64,000 bases of DNA, taken from assembly GCF_900460065.1 (NCBI RefSeq), contig NZ_UAVD01000027.1, positions 248,001-312,000 on the forward strand. Direction: 5' to 3'. Origin of the DNA: Streptomyces griseus (lineage in GTDB: Bacteria; Actinomycetota; Actinomycetes; Streptomycetales; Streptomycetaceae). Both the position numbers and the translations under genes were made by a program. This document shows positions 1-11,712 of this stretch, one piece after another (the first letter of the stretch is position 1; every line of letters begins with the position of its first letter). The notes beneath the pieces are model-generated. The model worked only from the letters and a program-made list of their open reading frames with translations. It had not been told where the DNA came from and did no database searches.

Positions 1-3147
<3,147 letters not shown>

Positions 3148-3169
3148 GCGCGTACGCAGAGACGCCTGA

Positions 3170-3206
3170 GGGCGGCCACCCCCTGTACGACAGGGGGTGG
3201 CCGCCC
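3170..3206. terminator. Terminator of rpoC, probably bidirectional
   Basis: A perfect 16-bp inverted repeat (GGGCGGCCACCCCCTG at 3170-3185 and its complement at 3191-3206) with loop TACGA, 23 bases after the rpoC stop. It lies between rpoC and the last gene of the converging minus-strand cluster, so it can serve both. There is no long U-run, as is common in Streptomyces. Confidence 0.85.
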
Positions 3207-3231
3207 TTCGGCGTGTGCGGGGCCGGGCCGA

Positions 3232-3492
3232 TCAGCGGAGCGTCTCCCACACGGCGATGGCGACCCCGGCGGTCGCGGTGAGCGCGGCGATGCTCGCCAG
3301 GGGCCAGCGCGACCGCTCCAGCAGGTCGAGTCGCGCCTCGTGGTCGGCGAGCTGCTTGTCGGTCTGGTCGCTGCGCTGCACCAGGAGGGCCAGCTGCCCG
3401 TCGGCGCGGGCGAAGCCGGCCTCCAGGCTGCCGCGCATCCGCTCCAGCTCCAGGGCGACGGCCACCGGGTTGTTCGGGTCGGTATCGGTCAT
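3232..3492 (-). CDS. Small coiled-coil protein with C-terminal membrane helix, XhlA/holin-accessory-like
   Basis: 86 residues. An acidic, heptad-like N-terminal two-thirds is followed by one hydrophobic helix (WPLASIAALTATAGVAIAVW) at the C-terminus. This build resembles hemolysin XhlA-type proteins encoded beside phage holins. The start codon overlaps the stop of the preceding holin-like gene by four bases (ATGA, 3489-3492), so translation is coupled. It is the last gene of the tail/lysis operon. A role in membrane disruption or endolysin export is inferred from position and topology only. Confidence 0.55.
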   Translation of the reverse strand: MTDTDPNNPVAVALELERMRGSLEAGFARADGQLALLVQRSDQTDKQLADHEARLDLLERSRWPLASIAALTATAGVAIAVWETLR

Positions 3493-3716
3493 GGGCGGCC
3501 CTCCGGCGGTTCGGTGCGCAGCCAGGACGGCAGCAGGTTCTGGACGCCCGGCAGGGCCATCACCCGGGTCACCGCCCCCGCGACGGCCAGGGCCCCGGCG
3601 ACCCGGGGCAGGGTCGCGGGGACGCCGGACGCGTCCACGAGTGCGGGCAGGAGCACGGCAAGGGCGAGGGCCGTCTGCAGGACGGTACGGGCGGTACGCC
3701 GGGCGGCGTCGGACAT
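3489..3716 (-). CDS. Holin-like small membrane protein
   Basis: 75 residues with two hydrophobic segments (about residues 10-28 and 35-53) and a charged, proline-rich C-terminus, as in small phage holins. A strong GAGGAG ribosome site lies 6 bases before the ATG. It sits directly after the amidase gene and is translationally coupled to the next small membrane gene, the usual endolysin-holin arrangement. Sequence alone does not prove holin activity. Confidence 0.55.
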   Translation of the reverse strand: MSDAARRTARTVLQTALALAVLLPALVDASGVPATLPRVAGALAVAGAVTRVMALPGVQNLLPSWLRTEPPEGRP

Positions 3717-3735
3717 GGCGGGCTCCTCAACTCGG

Positions 3736-4677
3736 CTACGGCGACTTCGTGGTGTACGGGACCTTCAGCGCGTTCCAGGACGTGCGGCCCGGCCAGCCGT
3801 CCGCCTCCGCGCCCCGGAAGCCGAGCTTGCGCTGCCAGGCGGCGTACGAGCGGCGGTCGGCCTCGGTCCAGCGGGGGCCGGGGCCGACGGCGTACGCCCC
3901 GCATCCCTCGGCGGACAGTCGGCGGCCCATCGCGGTGACCACGGGGGAGCTGGGGCGGGCGGTGAAGAAGTGGGCCCCGGGGAAGGGCTGGTAGCGGGGG
4001 GTGGCGGGGGCGCCGGGCTTCGAGGGCGGGGCGGAGGGTCCGGTCGGGGTGTCGCGGGCCGGGGCGGCCAGGCGGCTGCCGACGCGGGCGCGCATCGAGG
4101 GCATGGTGAAGCCGCGCGGGTCGACCTTGGCCGCCGACCACTCCGCGTGGCCGATGACGGAGCGGGCGCTCCAGCCGTGGGCCCGGCAGATCGCGGCCGA
4201 CGCGCGTTCGATCGCGTCGAGCTGGACGGCGGGCCAGGGGTCCCGGCCGTCGCCGAGGTTGACGCACTCGAAGCCGTAGAAGCGGGCGTTGCCGTCGACC
4301 GCTCCCGCGCTGCCGTTGTGGGCGCGCGGGGCGGGCGGCCGGTCGCCGTAGTCCTCCGCGACGACGCGCCGCAGCACGTCCGGGTCGCCGCCGCCCGCGT
4401 GGTTGGCGCGGCCGGCCGAGATCAGGTGGACCGTGCCGGCCTTGTCGATGACGCCCTGGCAGAGCGGGCCGGGGAGTGAGGCGTGGCCGTCGCGGCAGAG
4501 GGCGACCGAGGCGGCGCTCCCGCTGCTGACGGTGTGGTGGATCATCACCCCGTTCACGGGGCCCCAGGCGCCCTTGTGGTTGCGGTCGTGGGTGCGCCAG
4601 CCCGGGTGCTCGACGACGGTGACGCCTTCGGCGTGCAGCGCGGCGAGCAGCCGGTCGGCGGTGAGTGGTGTGGCCAC
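3736..4677 (-). CDS. N-acetylmuramoyl-L-alanine amidase (endolysin) with C-terminal wall-binding domain
   Basis: 313 residues, GTG start at 4677 behind GGAAGGA. The N-terminal half is a PGRP/amidase_2 domain: it has the MIHHTV zinc-ligand motif near residue 47 and the IGHAEWSAAKVDPRG motif carrying the second ligands. A Pro-rich linker follows. The last 70 residues (YAAWQRKLGF, ADGWPGRTSWNAL) look like a peptidoglycan-binding repeat. No signal peptide is visible, so release would need the neighbouring holin-like proteins. It is predicted to cut the amide between muramic acid and the stem peptide, releasing particles by lysis. Confidence 0.85.
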   Translation of the reverse strand: MATPLTADRLLAALHAEGVTVVEHPGWRTHDRNHKGAWGPVNGVMIHHTVSSGSAASVALCRDGHASLPGPLCQGVIDKAGTVHLISAGRANHAGGGDPDVLRRVVAEDYGDRPPAPRAHNGSAGAVDGNARFYGFECVNLGDGRDPWPAVQLDAIERASAAICRAHGWSARSVIGHAEWSAAKVDPRGFTMPSMRARVGSRLAAPARDTPTGPSAPPSKPGAPATPRYQPFPGAHFFTARPSSPVVTAMGRRLSAEGCGAYAVGPGPRWTEADRRSYAAWQRKLGFRGAEADGWPGRTSWNALKVPYTTKSP

Positions 4678-4728
4678 GGGTGGCGGTCCTTCCGAGGTAC
4701 GGGAACGGGTTCGGGGCCGGGCACGGCG

Positions 4729-4767
4729 GAGCCCCGTACCGGGTGGGGCGCGGTCGGTACGGGGCTC
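4729..4767 (-). terminator. Hairpin between tail-fibre and endolysin genes
   Basis: Thirteen-bp inverted repeat (arms 4729-4741 and 4755-4767, core GAGCCCCGTACCG) in the 126-base gap between the fibre gene and the amidase gene. No U-run follows. It could attenuate transcription from tail genes into the lysis genes, or mark an RNA processing site. Confidence 0.45.
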
Positions 4768-4803
4768 GGCGTGCGGGGCGGTACGGGGTTGGGGTCGCGG
4801 GGT

Positions 4804-6270
4804 TCAGGACAGGGCGGCCCAGATGGCGTTGGAGTCGGCGACGACGGTGTTGGCGACGGTCGGGTTGAAGTTGGTGGGCAGTGAGGTCTGGCCGGTGACG
4901 CCGAGGCGACCGTGCCGGACGAAGTACCCCGGCATCCGGGCGCTGCCGCCCGGGGCCTGGCCCACGCTGGCGCCGCGCAGGAAGGCGGGGCCGCCGTTGG
5001 TGGGGTTGGGGCCGTTGATCACCAGGCCCACCCAGTAGTTGCCCGGGGCCGCGTTGTAGTGGACGGTGAGCGGGCAGATCACCGTCTGGCCCTCGGTCTT
5101 GGGGATCAGCGTGTTCAGCGAGGCGGTCACCCCGACGCGGACCCCGGCGCTCGTGTAGAGCCCCGCGTAGGAGGCGGCCCCCAGGGTGTTGCCCCCGTAC
5201 CCCGGGACGTAGAAGGCGATGTTCTTCACGAGCCTGGGCGCGTGCAGCGGGACGCCGATCAGGTAGACCCAGCCGTTGATGCAGTACTGCGGGGTCGAGG
5301 CGGAACCGCACGCGGGGTCGAAGGCCCACCCGGCGAACCCGACGGCGGACGGGGACCAGGCCCCGCCCGAGGCGACCGCGTCCACGTAGCCCCGGCGGGT
5401 GAGGTGGTCCTCGGTGGCGGGTGCGGCCTTCGTGGCGGGCGGCGCGACGAAGGTCTTCGCGCCGGCGATGCTCTGGTCGCCGGTGAGCAGCACCGCGTCG
5501 CCGCTCGCCACGGCCGAGACGTCGGACGCGGTCAGCACGACCGGGCCGGTGCGTCCGTTGACCGAGGTGACGGGGGAGCCGTCGACGGCCAGATAGCGGG
5601 CGTCGCCCGCGGCCTGGGACAGGGCGCCCACGTCGGACGCGGCGAGGAGCACGTCGCCGGTCTGACCGTTGACCGAGGCGACGGCGCCGCCGCCGGCCGG
5701 GAGCTGGGCGGCCGGGACCAGTCCGTCGGCGCCGAGGGCCGCGACACCGCCCGGGGCGCCGACGCGGTCGGCGGCGACGGCGGCGACGTCGGCGGCGCTC
5801 AGGACGATGTCCGGGTCGGACTTCCCGTTGACGGAGTGCACGGTTCCGGGCGGGCCGGCCGGCCCCTGCGGGCCGAGCTCGCCCGGCGGACCGGCCGGGC
5901 CGGGGACGGCGACGTAACTCGGGGTGGACGGGTCGGCCGGGGCGATGTCGGCGAGGTCGACAGCGGGGTGGTCGGCGCTCAGCGCGATCTGGTAGCCGCG
6001 GCTGCCGCGGCCGAGGCCGGAGAGCCGCTCGGTGACGGTGTACGTCCACACCGCCGGGTTCCAGCCCGGGCCGTCGGTGGCGGGCAGCACGACCTGGAGC
6101 CGGCCCTCGGCGTCGAGGGTGGCGCGGGTGGGGCCGCCCAGGAAGAGGTCCTCACCGGAGTGGGTGAGCAACGCGGGCGGGCGGAATTCGACGGTGCCGC
6201 TCATGGGGCGGCCGTCGGGGGTGAGGTAGCGGGCGGTGAGGGTGACGGTCGGGATGCTCGGTGGCAGCAC
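4804..6270 (-). CDS. Tail fibre / receptor-binding protein with SVNG repeats and collagen-like patch
   Basis: 488 residues, GTG start at 6270 behind GAGGAG. The N-terminal ~120 residues form a beta-rich domain. A short Gly-Pro-rich collagen-like stretch follows (GPAGPPGELGPQGPAGPPG). Next come three copies of a phage tail-fibre repeat of the form SVNGxxGxVxLxAxDVxA, near residues 150, 200 and 235. The C-terminal ~200 residues are Gly/Asn/aromatic-rich and probably the receptor-binding head. Fibres of this build attach tails to the host surface. Its place at the distal end, just before the lysis genes, fits a host-range determinant. Confidence 0.75.
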   Translation of the reverse strand: MLPPSIPTVTLTARYLTPDGRPMSGTVEFRPPALLTHSGEDLFLGGPTRATLDAEGRLQVVLPATDGPGWNPAVWTYTVTERLSGLGRGSRGYQIALSADHPAVDLADIAPADPSTPSYVAVPGPAGPPGELGPQGPAGPPGTVHSVNGKSDPDIVLSAADVAAVAADRVGAPGGVAALGADGLVPAAQLPAGGGAVASVNGQTGDVLLAASDVGALSQAAGDARYLAVDGSPVTSVNGRTGPVVLTASDVSAVASGDAVLLTGDQSIAGAKTFVAPPATKAAPATEDHLTRRGYVDAVASGGAWSPSAVGFAGWAFDPACGSASTPQYCINGWVYLIGVPLHAPRLVKNIAFYVPGYGGNTLGAASYAGLYTSAGVRVGVTASLNTLIPKTEGQTVICPLTVHYNAAPGNYWVGLVINGPNPTNGGPAFLRGASVGQAPGGSARMPGYFVRHGRLGVTGQTSLPTNFNPTVANTVVADSNAIWAALS

Positions 6271-6330
6271 GGGGGCTCCTCGGGTGGGGTGGGTGGGGTT
6301 CGGTGAGGGCGGGGCTCGGTGAGGGCGGGG

Positions 6331-7047
6331 TCAGGACTCCAGGCCGTACAGCGTCAGGGGGCGGCAGCGGATCGTGGTGCCGGCGGTGGTGACCCGGGCC
6401 TGGATCTCGAACGTCACCGTCGCCCCGTAGTCCGCCGTCATCCGCTCCGTGAGCACCAGTCCCGGCCCCGGACCGCCGACCGGGCCCACCTGGTCGCCGT
6501 CCACGAGGAGCCGCACCTCGCCGCCCGCGCCGCCCTCCGCGGCGATCCGGCAGTGCAGCCGGGGGTGCTGGACGAGGCCGGGGCCCCGGTGGAGCGTGGT
6601 CCATTCGGTGGCGCCGGTGGACTCCCAGCGGGCCGTGTCGACGGGGGCCGGGAGCGCGAACGGGATGTAGGGGCGGGCGAGACCGCCCCGTACGGTGTCG
6701 TCGGCGACGACCACGTTGCCCCGGCGGTCCAGGATCTGCACCGCCTGGACCGGCAGCGTGTCGGGCGCCCCGGTCCAGACGGTCAGCGCCAGCGAGCCGT
6801 CGTCGCGGCGGACGACCAGCCCCTGCTGCGGGGTGTCCTCGCCCCGGTCCGGCTGGACCCGCCCCAGGTACAGGAGGTCCTGGTCGCCCGCGGTGCGCAC
6901 CCGCAGCCGGCCGCGCTCGCCGATGACCACCTCGCCGCCCACGATGCTGTTCTGCGCCGGAGTGGTGTTGGCGCTGCCCATCAACTCCCTGACCTGGCGC
7001 TCCAGGGCGCGGATGCGGTCGAGCAGATCGGTGGGGATGATCGCCAC
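6331..7047 (-). CDS. Minor tail / baseplate-associated protein
   Basis: 238 residues, GTG start at 7047, three bases after the preceding gene. It begins with a short coiled-coil helix (LLDRIRALERQVRELM), as in trimerising baseplate components. A beta-rich body follows, containing a GGEVVIGERGRLRV motif reminiscent of tail-tip proteins. Tight spacing with the Gp37-like gene upstream and the fibre gene downstream suggests tail-tip or fibre-adaptor assembly. No catalytic motif is seen, and the exact family is not recognised. Confidence 0.55.
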   Translation of the reverse strand: MAIIPTDLLDRIRALERQVRELMGSANTTPAQNSIVGGEVVIGERGRLRVRTAGDQDLLYLGRVQPDRGEDTPQQGLVVRRDDGSLALTVWTGAPDTLPVQAVQILDRRGNVVVADDTVRGGLARPYIPFALPAPVDTARWESTGATEWTTLHRGPGLVQHPRLHCRIAAEGGAGGEVRLLVDGDQVGPVGGPGPGLVLTERMTADYGATVTFEIQARVTTAGTTIRCRPLTLYGLES

Positions 7048-7050
7048 GGG

Positions 7051-8157
7051 TCAGGCTCCTTCCAGGTAGAGAACGGCCGTCTCCTGTTTGGTGCGCTGCG
7101 GCGGGGTGACGGCCATGCCGACGATCCGGTAGTGCGCGTCGAGGCCCTCGTGGTGCCACAGGTCGTGGACGCGCAGCCGGATGCGGGCGCCGAGCAGCGC
7201 CGGGGTGATCAGCCCGTCCAGCCGTACGGTCAGCTCCGGGATGACCTCGGGCCGGCGCTGCCGGGACAGCTCGGCACGGGCCAGGGAGCGCAGGGTCGCC
7301 CCGTCGCTCACCCCGTTGTGGTCGGAGGTGAGCTCCAGCCGGGGCCAGCCCTGGGCGAGTTCGCCGGGAAGTTCCTCGGCGACCGTCAGCGGCTCGGACT
7401 CCTGGGACTGGTCGGTGTTGGCCGATTCGCCCCGGGCCACCCAGACGTTCGCCTGGACGGTCGAGTCGGTGGGCAGGCTGTAGGTGAGGACGGGCCCGGG
7501 ATGGTCCAGCACGATGTCGCTGTGGCCGGTCCTGATCTGCGGATGGCCGAGCTGGAGGCGCTTGACCCGGTTGCCCGCCGCGTCCCGGTAGCAGTGGATG
7601 CGCCACTCGAAGCCGTCGTTCAACTGGCCGAGTTTGTCCAGCAGTTCGCGGACACGGGCGAGCGCCGAGTAGGCGTGGGCGTAGTCCCGTACGATCCCCG
7701 ACCGTTCGTGTCCGAGGCTGATGCCGATGTCGCCGCCCGGCTGCTCCTGGGCGTGGGCGACGAGGGTGCGGGCGATGTCGAACTGGTCCAGCCCGGTGCC
7801 GGTCAGATCCTGGCCCAGGATGCGGTGGTCCAGGTAGGAGTCGAAGGTCCCGGCCTGGAACTGCACGGTGAGCCGGCCCTGTTCGTCGGAGGCCGGGGTG
7901 CAGGTCCACAGGATGCCGCCCCACCAGATGTCCCCGTCCCGCTCCAGCCAGACCGCGGTGCGGCCGGGCTGGAGCGCGGCCCGGGCCCGGGCCGCGAGCG
8001 CCCCCTCGGGGAGGGGGACGGTGGCGGTGAGGGAGCCCGGTTTGCCGATGAAGTCGTCGAACTTGGTCTCGGTCAGGGGCAGGACGTCCAGCAGGCGGTC
8101 GGTGCGCAGATCGCAGAAGAGGGCCCGGTAGACGGGGTCGGGGGAGGTACGGGTCAT
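7051..8157 (-). CDS. ReqiPepy6 Gp37-like minor tail protein (tail hub family)
   Basis: 368 residues from ATG at 8157. The reading frame stays open upstream, but that part overlaps the preceding gene and looks non-coding. The WWGGILWTC segment near residue 75, alternating beta pattern and position after Dit match the siphovirus Gp37-like/Tal-type hub family found in actinobacterial phages. Such proteins form the baseplate hub under the tail tube. The gene starts eight bases after the preceding minor tail gene stops. Confidence 0.7.
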   Translation of the reverse strand: MTRTSPDPVYRALFCDLRTDRLLDVLPLTETKFDDFIGKPGSLTATVPLPEGALAARARAALQPGRTAVWLERDGDIWWGGILWTCTPASDEQGRLTVQFQAGTFDSYLDHRILGQDLTGTGLDQFDIARTLVAHAQEQPGGDIGISLGHERSGIVRDYAHAYSALARVRELLDKLGQLNDGFEWRIHCYRDAAGNRVKRLQLGHPQIRTGHSDIVLDHPGPVLTYSLPTDSTVQANVWVARGESANTDQSQESEPLTVAEELPGELAQGWPRLELTSDHNGVSDGATLRSLARAELSRQRRPEVIPELTVRLDGLITPALLGARIRLRVHDLWHHEGLDAHYRIVGMAVTPPQRTKQETAVLYLEGA

Positions 8158-8165
8158 CGGCTGCC

Positions 8166-9368
8166 TCACAGGACCGGGTCGACGCGGATGAAGCGGTTGT
8201 CGAACCAGCCCCGGTTGCTGGTCGCGGAGGTGCAGTAGGCGGAGACGGCCGTGTGGACGGCGCCCGGCTGGAGGCCCGCGACGCGGTAGACGGCCGACAC
8301 CGACGTCAGCGCCTTGGACCCGACGGTCGCCGAGCGGGTCTCGTCGGCGGCCGAGACCAGGACGCCGTCCCTGCGGATGTTGGCGCCCATCCGGCACCAC
8401 TGGCCGTCGACCCCGGTGTTCCCCATGAAGCCGACCGTCACGAGGACCGCGCCGGAGACGGGGGCGGTGAACGTCGCCGTGATGGTGGGGCCCTGGGTGT
8501 CGTCGACGGCCTCCACCCAGGGGACGGAGGTGCAGTAGCCGCCGTCGGTGTTGTTCGCCCAGGCGGAGGCGGTGACGGCGGGCCGCCAGAGAGTGCCGTC
8601 CCAGCGCTGGAGCCGCCCGCCCTCGTCGCGGTACTGACCGGTGTACTCCCCGGTCGCGAGCGCGCCCTGGGGGGCGATGCCGCCGATCTGGCGCGGGTAG
8701 CCGGTCCAGCGGGCGCCGTCCCAGCGCTGGTACTCCGTGGCGGTGTCCCGGTACTGGCCGATGTATCCGCCGGGCACGTCGCGGGCCCAGGACTCCGGGA
8801 GGATGCCGCCGACGGCCACCGTGGGGACCCGCAGGTCGTAGATCGCGTTGGCCCAGTCGATGCCGCCGGTCCCGGCGGAGGCGCCGGCCGGGATCCGGAC
8901 CTGGGCGAGGGGGAGGGAGGCCGGCGGGAGGAGCGGCGGCTCCGGGGAGGCGGAGGCCTCGCCCTGGACGACCTCCAGAACGGCTTCGGTACGGCCGTCC
9001 TCGCCGTCGAACTGGGCGTCGTGGACCCGCAGGATCACCACGTCGATCCGGGGGTTGGCGGCGTTGCCGTCGACGAAGCCGACGTCGGCGTAGTCGGTGA
9101 GGACGACCGGGTAGGCCCCGGCCGGCCCCCGGCCCTGGATCACGGCGCGGCCCGGGGCGACGGTGGCTCGCATGCCCGCGGTCTCGCCGTAGACGTACAG
9201 CGCGGACATCAGGTGCGCGCCGTTCTCGGAACCGGGGATGACGCCCCCGGCGCTGGTCAGGGCCCCGCTCGGGGCCATGGTGCCGACCGGGGCGAGCCGG
9301 GTGTCGGCCCGGGACTGGCCGGATTCGGTCTCGGTGCGGTTGATCAGCCAGGCGCTGCGTACGGGCAT
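8166..9368 (-). CDS. Minor tail protein with tandem YxGQYRD...QRWDG repeats
   Basis: 400 residues, ATG at 9368 with a consensus AGGAGG six bases upstream. The N-terminal half is a baseplate-like beta domain (VLTDYADVGFVDGNAANPRIDVVI). The middle has two copies of a ~35-residue unit: GGYIGQYRDTATEYQRWDGA and GEYTGQYRDEGGRLQRWDGT. The C-terminal ~140 residues resemble a jelly-roll appendage. This architecture occurs in upper-baseplate or receptor-binding proteins of Streptomyces phages. It lies between Dit and the Gp37-like hub. The precise role is inferred. Confidence 0.6.
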   Translation of the reverse strand: MPVRSAWLINRTETESGQSRADTRLAPVGTMAPSGALTSAGGVIPGSENGAHLMSALYVYGETAGMRATVAPGRAVIQGRGPAGAYPVVLTDYADVGFVDGNAANPRIDVVILRVHDAQFDGEDGRTEAVLEVVQGEASASPEPPLLPPASLPLAQVRIPAGASAGTGGIDWANAIYDLRVPTVAVGGILPESWARDVPGGYIGQYRDTATEYQRWDGARWTGYPRQIGGIAPQGALATGEYTGQYRDEGGRLQRWDGTLWRPAVTASAWANNTDGGYCTSVPWVEAVDDTQGPTITATFTAPVSGAVLVTVGFMGNTGVDGQWCRMGANIRRDGVLVSAADETRSATVGSKALTSVSAVYRVAGLQPGAVHTAVSAYCTSATSNRGWFDNRFIRVDPVL

Positions 9369-9426
9369 GGTGGTCCTCCTGGGAGAGAGGCGGGTGGGTG
9401 TCTCGGCGGGGCCGGAGCCCGTGGGG

Positions 9427-10386
9427 TCACCAGTGGGCGTCGCGCCACCGGACGGTGACGGAGGCCCGCGGGTCGGGGGTGGTGTCGTGGGAGCGGAACG
9501 CCAGCTCCGTCGGGCCCGGGGCCAGCCCGAACAGCTGCTCGGGGGCGGAGGCCGGGGACGCGGTGTAGAGGCGGGAGGCGTTCCCGTTGAGCAGGACGGT
9601 GCCGGCCTCGGTGTCGACGCTCAGGACGTCCTGCGGGCCGAGCACGATGTCGTACTGGAGCTGCTTGCCGTCGGTGAGCCGGGTCAGGGTCGGGCGCCGG
9701 ACCGGCCCCCGGAACTCGATCAGCGGGTGGGAGGTCGCCGACCCCCCGTTGACCGCGGTGCAGCCGCCGGTGGCGTTCCCGCCGTCGGCCGGGTCCGAGG
9801 CGCCCCAGTCCAGCGGCCACCGCAGGCCGAGCCCGGTCCCGGCGGCCTCCGGCCAGATCAGCCCGGGTTCGGCCACCGGCAGGAGGGCGCGGGCCTCGCG
9901 GAGCACGGAGCCGAAGCGGCGGGGATCGGTCGCGGTCCACTGGAGACTGGCCTTCGAGGTGCCGTGCACCACGAAGGAACGGTCCTGCGGGACGACCCGC
10001 CGGCTGACCCGGGCCCGTACGGCGAGGGTCTCCCCGTGCAGGCGCACGGCCAGCCAGTCCTCGCCGCCGTCCGCGCCGGTCGCGTCCCGGAAGCCGGCGG
10101 CCACACCCCGGGCGTCCGAGGTGGTGCGGGGCAGCAGCCAGACGGTCGCCCCGACGAGCCGGGGCTGCGCCCACTGCGCGCCGGGCCAGGCGCCGTGCCG
10201 GTCGGGGCGGGAGACGTCACCGGTGTCGAGCACCGGCAGGTCGTCCCAGCCGGTGACACCGGTGCGGTCGATCTCGTACGGGGTACCGGGGCCCATCAGC
10301 AGTCCGGCCCACTGGATCTGCCCGTCGCGGGTGATCAGTGAGCCGGGTGCGGTCTCGTACGCGTATGCGGTTGTCGTCGCGGCCAT
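9427..10386 (-). CDS. Distal tail protein (Dit-like phage tail domain)
   Basis: 319 residues from ATG at 10386. The N-terminal half has the siphovirus tail-component fold pattern (GVTGWDDLPVLDTGDVSRPDRHG, later AWPGAQW). The C-terminal half has the galectin-like Dit signature, with VLSVDTEAGTVLLNG and a final FRSHDTTPDPRASVTVRWRDAHW strand typical of actinophage tail proteins. Dit forms the ring joining tail tube to baseplate hub. Its place after the tape-measure genes is canonical. Confidence 0.8.
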   Translation of the reverse strand: MAATTTAYAYETAPGSLITRDGQIQWAGLLMGPGTPYEIDRTGVTGWDDLPVLDTGDVSRPDRHGAWPGAQWAQPRLVGATVWLLPRTTSDARGVAAGFRDATGADGGEDWLAVRLHGETLAVRARVSRRVVPQDRSFVVHGTSKASLQWTATDPRRFGSVLREARALLPVAEPGLIWPEAAGTGLGLRWPLDWGASDPADGGNATGGCTAVNGGSATSHPLIEFRGPVRRPTLTRLTDGKQLQYDIVLGPQDVLSVDTEAGTVLLNGNASRLYTASPASAPEQLFGLAPGPTELAFRSHDTTPDPRASVTVRWRDAHW

Positions 10387-10428
10387 GAGGGGCCGTCACC
10401 TCGCTTCGTTCGTGGGGTGGATGGGTGC

Positions 10429-11712
10429 TCATGCCGCCGCTCGGTGCAGGAACAGCAGGTCGGAGGCGATGGCGAGGGGTCCGCCCCGCCCGGCCGCGTG
10501 ATAGGTGTGCAGCCGGGCCCGCTCCGCGGCGGGCGGGCCGGAGCGGCGCCCGGCCGCACGGGTCTCCTCGGCGGGGCGCAGCCGGTCCAGTGCCGACAGC
10601 GGCCGGACGGGCGAGGACCCCCCGCCCGGCTCGACCACGCCCCCCTCGGCGAGCTGCGGGATCTTGGGCAGGTCGACGCCGAACTTCTTGCCGAAGAGGG
10701 AGAAGCTCAGCCCGTTGAGGCCGTCGACGACCCAGTTGGCGAACGCGATCAGGGCCTTGACCGGCCCGGTGACGGCGGCCATGACGCCCTGCATGCCGGT
10801 GGACAGGAAGTCACCGATGGCGCCCAGCGCGCCGGAGGTCGCGTTCCTCACCCGGGTGAACATCTCCGGGATGCGCCGGGTGATCCAGTCCAGGGTGGGC
10901 TGGATCGCGCCCCTGAAGCCGTTCCAGGTCCGGCTGATCAGCCCGGTGACCGCGCGGGTCGCCGAGGAGACGGCGGTGCGGGCGCCGTTGAAGCCGCGGG
11001 TCAGGGACGTGCCGACGCCCCTGACGACCGCCGTGACGATCGTCCGTACGGCCGTGAACTGCGCCGAGACCACGGTGGCGTACGCCTGGACGACCGGCCC
11101 GAGGAACGTGCCGATCGTCCGGAAGACCGCCAGCACCTGGTCGAAGACCTGCTGCATGATCTTCTGCCCGGTCTGGGAGCTGAGCGCGTACTCGATGAGG
11201 AAGCCCGCGAGCGGCACGATCAGACCGAGGACGAACCCGAAGGGGTTGGCCCGCATCGCGACATTGACGGCCGTCATCGCGCCCGCGCCGACGGTGAGGG
11301 CGCCCCCGAGGAACCCCATCAGCCCGGAGACCGTGCCGACCCCCTTGCCCAGGGTGCCGGCGACCCCGCCGAAGGCGGCGGAGCCGGCGGAGAGGGAGCC
11401 GAGCGAGGCGGCGGCGGGGCGGACCCTGCCGCCGCCGGCCCGGAGCCGGGTCGCCGCGACGCCGGCGGTGCGGCCGGTGCCGGCCAGCGACTTTCCCGCC
11501 GCGTCCGCCCCGGACTTCACCTGCCGTGCCGCCGGTACGGCGGCGGCGGCACCGGCCCTGATCCCGCCGGCGGCGGCGCCGGCCCGGCCCACGTCGCGCA
11601 GCGCGGCGCTGAGCGACGTGCCCGCCGCACCCAGCCGCGCGCGGAAGACGGAGAGCGCACCGGCCACGCCCGCGAGGGGATCGGCGCCGGCCCTGATCGC
11701 CGCGGCGCTCAT
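10429..11712 (-). CDS. Second tape-measure-like tail protein
   Basis: 427 residues; the ATG overlaps the stop of the preceding gene (ATGA, 11709-11712). Residues 1-120 are Ala/Gly-rich and helical. The middle has hydrophobic segments (about residues 135-200) and a repeated Ala/Val helix region, typical of tape measures that end up inside the tube and contact the target membrane. The C-terminus (FGVDLPKIPQLAEGGVV, RPLSALDRL, LLFLHRA) parallels that of the upstream tape-measure-like protein, suggesting paralogy. It is much shorter than a normal tape measure, so it may set length jointly with the other copy or act as an ejected tip. Confidence 0.65.
   Translation of the reverse strand: MSAAAIRAGADPLAGVAGALSVFRARLGAAGTSLSAALRDVGRAGAAAGGIRAGAAAAVPAARQVKSGADAAGKSLAGTGRTAGVAATRLRAGGGRVRPAAASLGSLSAGSAAFGGVAGTLGKGVGTVSGLMGFLGGALTVGAGAMTAVNVAMRANPFGFVLGLIVPLAGFLIEYALSSQTGQKIMQQVFDQVLAVFRTIGTFLGPVVQAYATVVSAQFTAVRTIVTAVVRGVGTSLTRGFNGARTAVSSATRAVTGLISRTWNGFRGAIQPTLDWITRRIPEMFTRVRNATSGALGAIGDFLSTGMQGVMAAVTGPVKALIAFANWVVDGLNGLSFSLFGKKFGVDLPKIPQLAEGGVVEPGGGSSPVRPLSALDRLRPAEETRAAGRRSGPPAAERARLHTYHAAGRGGPLAIASDLLFLHRAAA

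Noticed and set aside
3569..6049. An 826-codon minus-strand frame over endolysin and fibre genes
   Set aside because: Overlaps two well-supported genes in another frame and is extremely Arg/Pro-rich.
7051..8400. A longer start at 8400 for the Gp37-like protein
   Set aside because: The extra 81 residues overlap the neighbouring minor tail gene in another frame and are Arg/Gly/Pro-rich; the ATG at 8157 is eight bases after that gene.
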